Assembly (NCBI GenBank): GCA_013397935.1 | Contig: VZRN01003162.1 | Span: forward strand, 659,228-723,227 | Direction: 5' to 3' | Length of the DNA: 64,000 nt | Origin: Dasyornis broadbenti | Taxonomy: Eukaryota > Chordata > Aves > Passeriformes > Dasyornithidae | Shown: piece after piece, positions 63,404 through 64,000 of the stretch | How positions within the stretch are numbered: the stretch's first letter is position 1 | How the letters are laid out: each line of letters starts with the position of its first letter | Made by a program: the position numbers and the translations under genes | Notes under the pieces: generated by a model | What the model was told of the DNA's origin: nothing | Databases searched by the model: none | The model's input: the letters and a program-made list of their open reading frames with translations, nothing else

Positions 63404-64000
63404 TGCATCAGGTTTGCATGGCGAGATTTTGATAGTGGAGAGGGCTACACAGTGTTTTCTGTGAGAAACTCCTAGAAGCTTCTCCTTTGTTTATGCAGCC
63501 AAGGCCATCAGCAACAGGTGTAATGCCTCTGGGATAACATATTTAAGATGGGAAAAGGTTATTGCACAGATGCAATTATGGACAGAGAAAAGAGGAGTGA
63601 GAATACGTGAGAGAAACAACTCTGCCGACTCCAAGGCTGGTTGCAGAAGCAGGGGGAGGAGGTGCTGCAGGTGCCAGAGATCCAGCTGCAGCCCATGGTG
63701 AGGACCACAGTGAGGTAGCTCTGCCCCTGCAGCCATAGAGGTCCATGGGGATGCAGAAATCCACCTGCATCCCTGGAGGACCCCATGCCAGAGCAGACGG
63801 ATGCCCAAAGGCAGCTGTGACCCCACTGGACACTCACACTGGAGCAGGCTCCTGGCAAGAACCTGTGGACTCATGGAAAGGAGTCCACTCTGGAACTGGT
63901 TTGCTGGCAGGTTTGTGACCTTGTGGGGGATCCATGCTGGAACAACCTGTGCCTGAGGAACTGCACCTTGTGGAAAGGACAGATGCTGGAACAGTTAGGG
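63404..64000 (+). mobile_element. ERV-type LTR, cut by window edge
   Basis: Homologous to the solo LTR at 10794-11823 read on its minus strand. Shared landmarks in order are a GAAGCTTCTC segment, GCCTCTG, a CATATTTAAG TATA-like box (63539-63548), a GTGAGAG...AACAAC segment, AAGGCTGG/AAGGTCAG, AGGGGGAGGAGGTG, then a degenerate tandem array. The probable start is TGCATCAGGTTTGCATGG at 63404, with the canonical TG. The 3' end and target duplication lie outside the window, so solo LTR versus full provirus cannot be decided. Open frames on its minus strand (63491-63874 and overlapping ones) follow the repeat and are not genes. Confidence 0.85.
63790..64000 (+). repeat. Degenerate ~50-bp tandem array inside the LTR
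   Basis: A GGAGCAG/GGAACAG-type word recurs at about 63790, 63841, 63892, 63939 and 63988, spaced 51, 51, 47 and 49 bases. Each is followed by a CTGGCA- or TG-rich stretch and a TGTGGA/TTGTGG segment. Unit copies differ by several substitutions, so this is an old or fast-diverging minisatellite built into the LTR. Confidence 0.75.

Larger units (their letters stand above)
58466..64000 (-). other. ARL5B: ARL5B intron 1, 3' part (at least 5.5 kb)
   Basis: Everything right of exon 2 should be intron 1, because no sequence matching the expected first coding exon (start codon, N-terminal amphipathic segment, phase ending in G) and no CpG-rich promoter was found up to 64000. It holds a CR1 fragment (58962-59455), short A runs (around 61320 and 62140) and an LTR from 63404 to the edge. 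The assignment rests on gene structure known for ARL5 genes. Confidence 0.8.

Noticed and set aside
63491..63874. 127-codon minus-strand frame and overlapping frames of 99 and 85 codons
   Set aside because: They lie in the second LTR, antisense to it. GC-rich repeat sequence gives open frames on several frames at once.
1..64000. CRISPR arrays, operons, tRNA and rRNA genes
   Set aside because: The sequence is a vertebrate nuclear region. No regularly spaced direct repeats of that kind and no cloverleaf or rRNA sequence were recognised by eye; a tRNAscan or Infernal run would settle small RNA genes.

Overview
The window is vertebrate nuclear DNA, most likely from a passerine bird. It is AT-rich and carries reverse-oriented CR1 (chicken repeat 1) non-LTR retrotransposon fragments with their typical ATTCTATG-type 3' ends. 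It also carries two LTRs of an endogenous-retrovirus family that I know from songbird genomes. The passerine call is inference from those repeats. The coding exons fit any bird or other amniote.

One protein-coding gene can be supported: ARL5B (ADP-ribosylation factor-like GTPase 5B), on the minus strand at the right side. Five coding exons with correct GT/AG boundaries and compatible phases lie at 58405-58465, 57081-57228, 55405-55488, 53543-53694 and 51553-51601. Together they encode residues 16-179 of the 179-residue protein. The first coding exon (about 15 residues with the myristoylation glycine) was not found, so it should lie beyond base 64000, behind an intron 1 of at least 5.5 kb. The 3' UTR begins at 51552 and runs left for an undetermined distance.

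The left 50 kb or so (1 to about 50000) looks like a gene-poor flank downstream of ARL5B. I found no coding exon there. It holds a CR1 copy (2826-3280), a solo LTR with a 5-bp target-site duplication and an internal assembly gap (10794-11823), a short CR1 tail (20514-20580), a T/G-rich tract with G-quadruplex potential (21250-21471), a second T/G-rich tract broken by a 22-base gap (29765-29863), and scattered homopolymers and small tandem duplications. Intron 1 of ARL5B holds a third CR1 copy (58962-59455) and the start of a second LTR of the same family (63404 to the window end).

In human the order is NSUN6, ARL5B, then a long gap to MALRD1, so a gene-poor left flank is expected. I did not find a previously undescribed system. 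The most informative observations are the complete exon model of ARL5B, the precise solo-LTR boundaries, and a roughly 50-bp tandem array inside the LTRs that probably explains the assembly gap.
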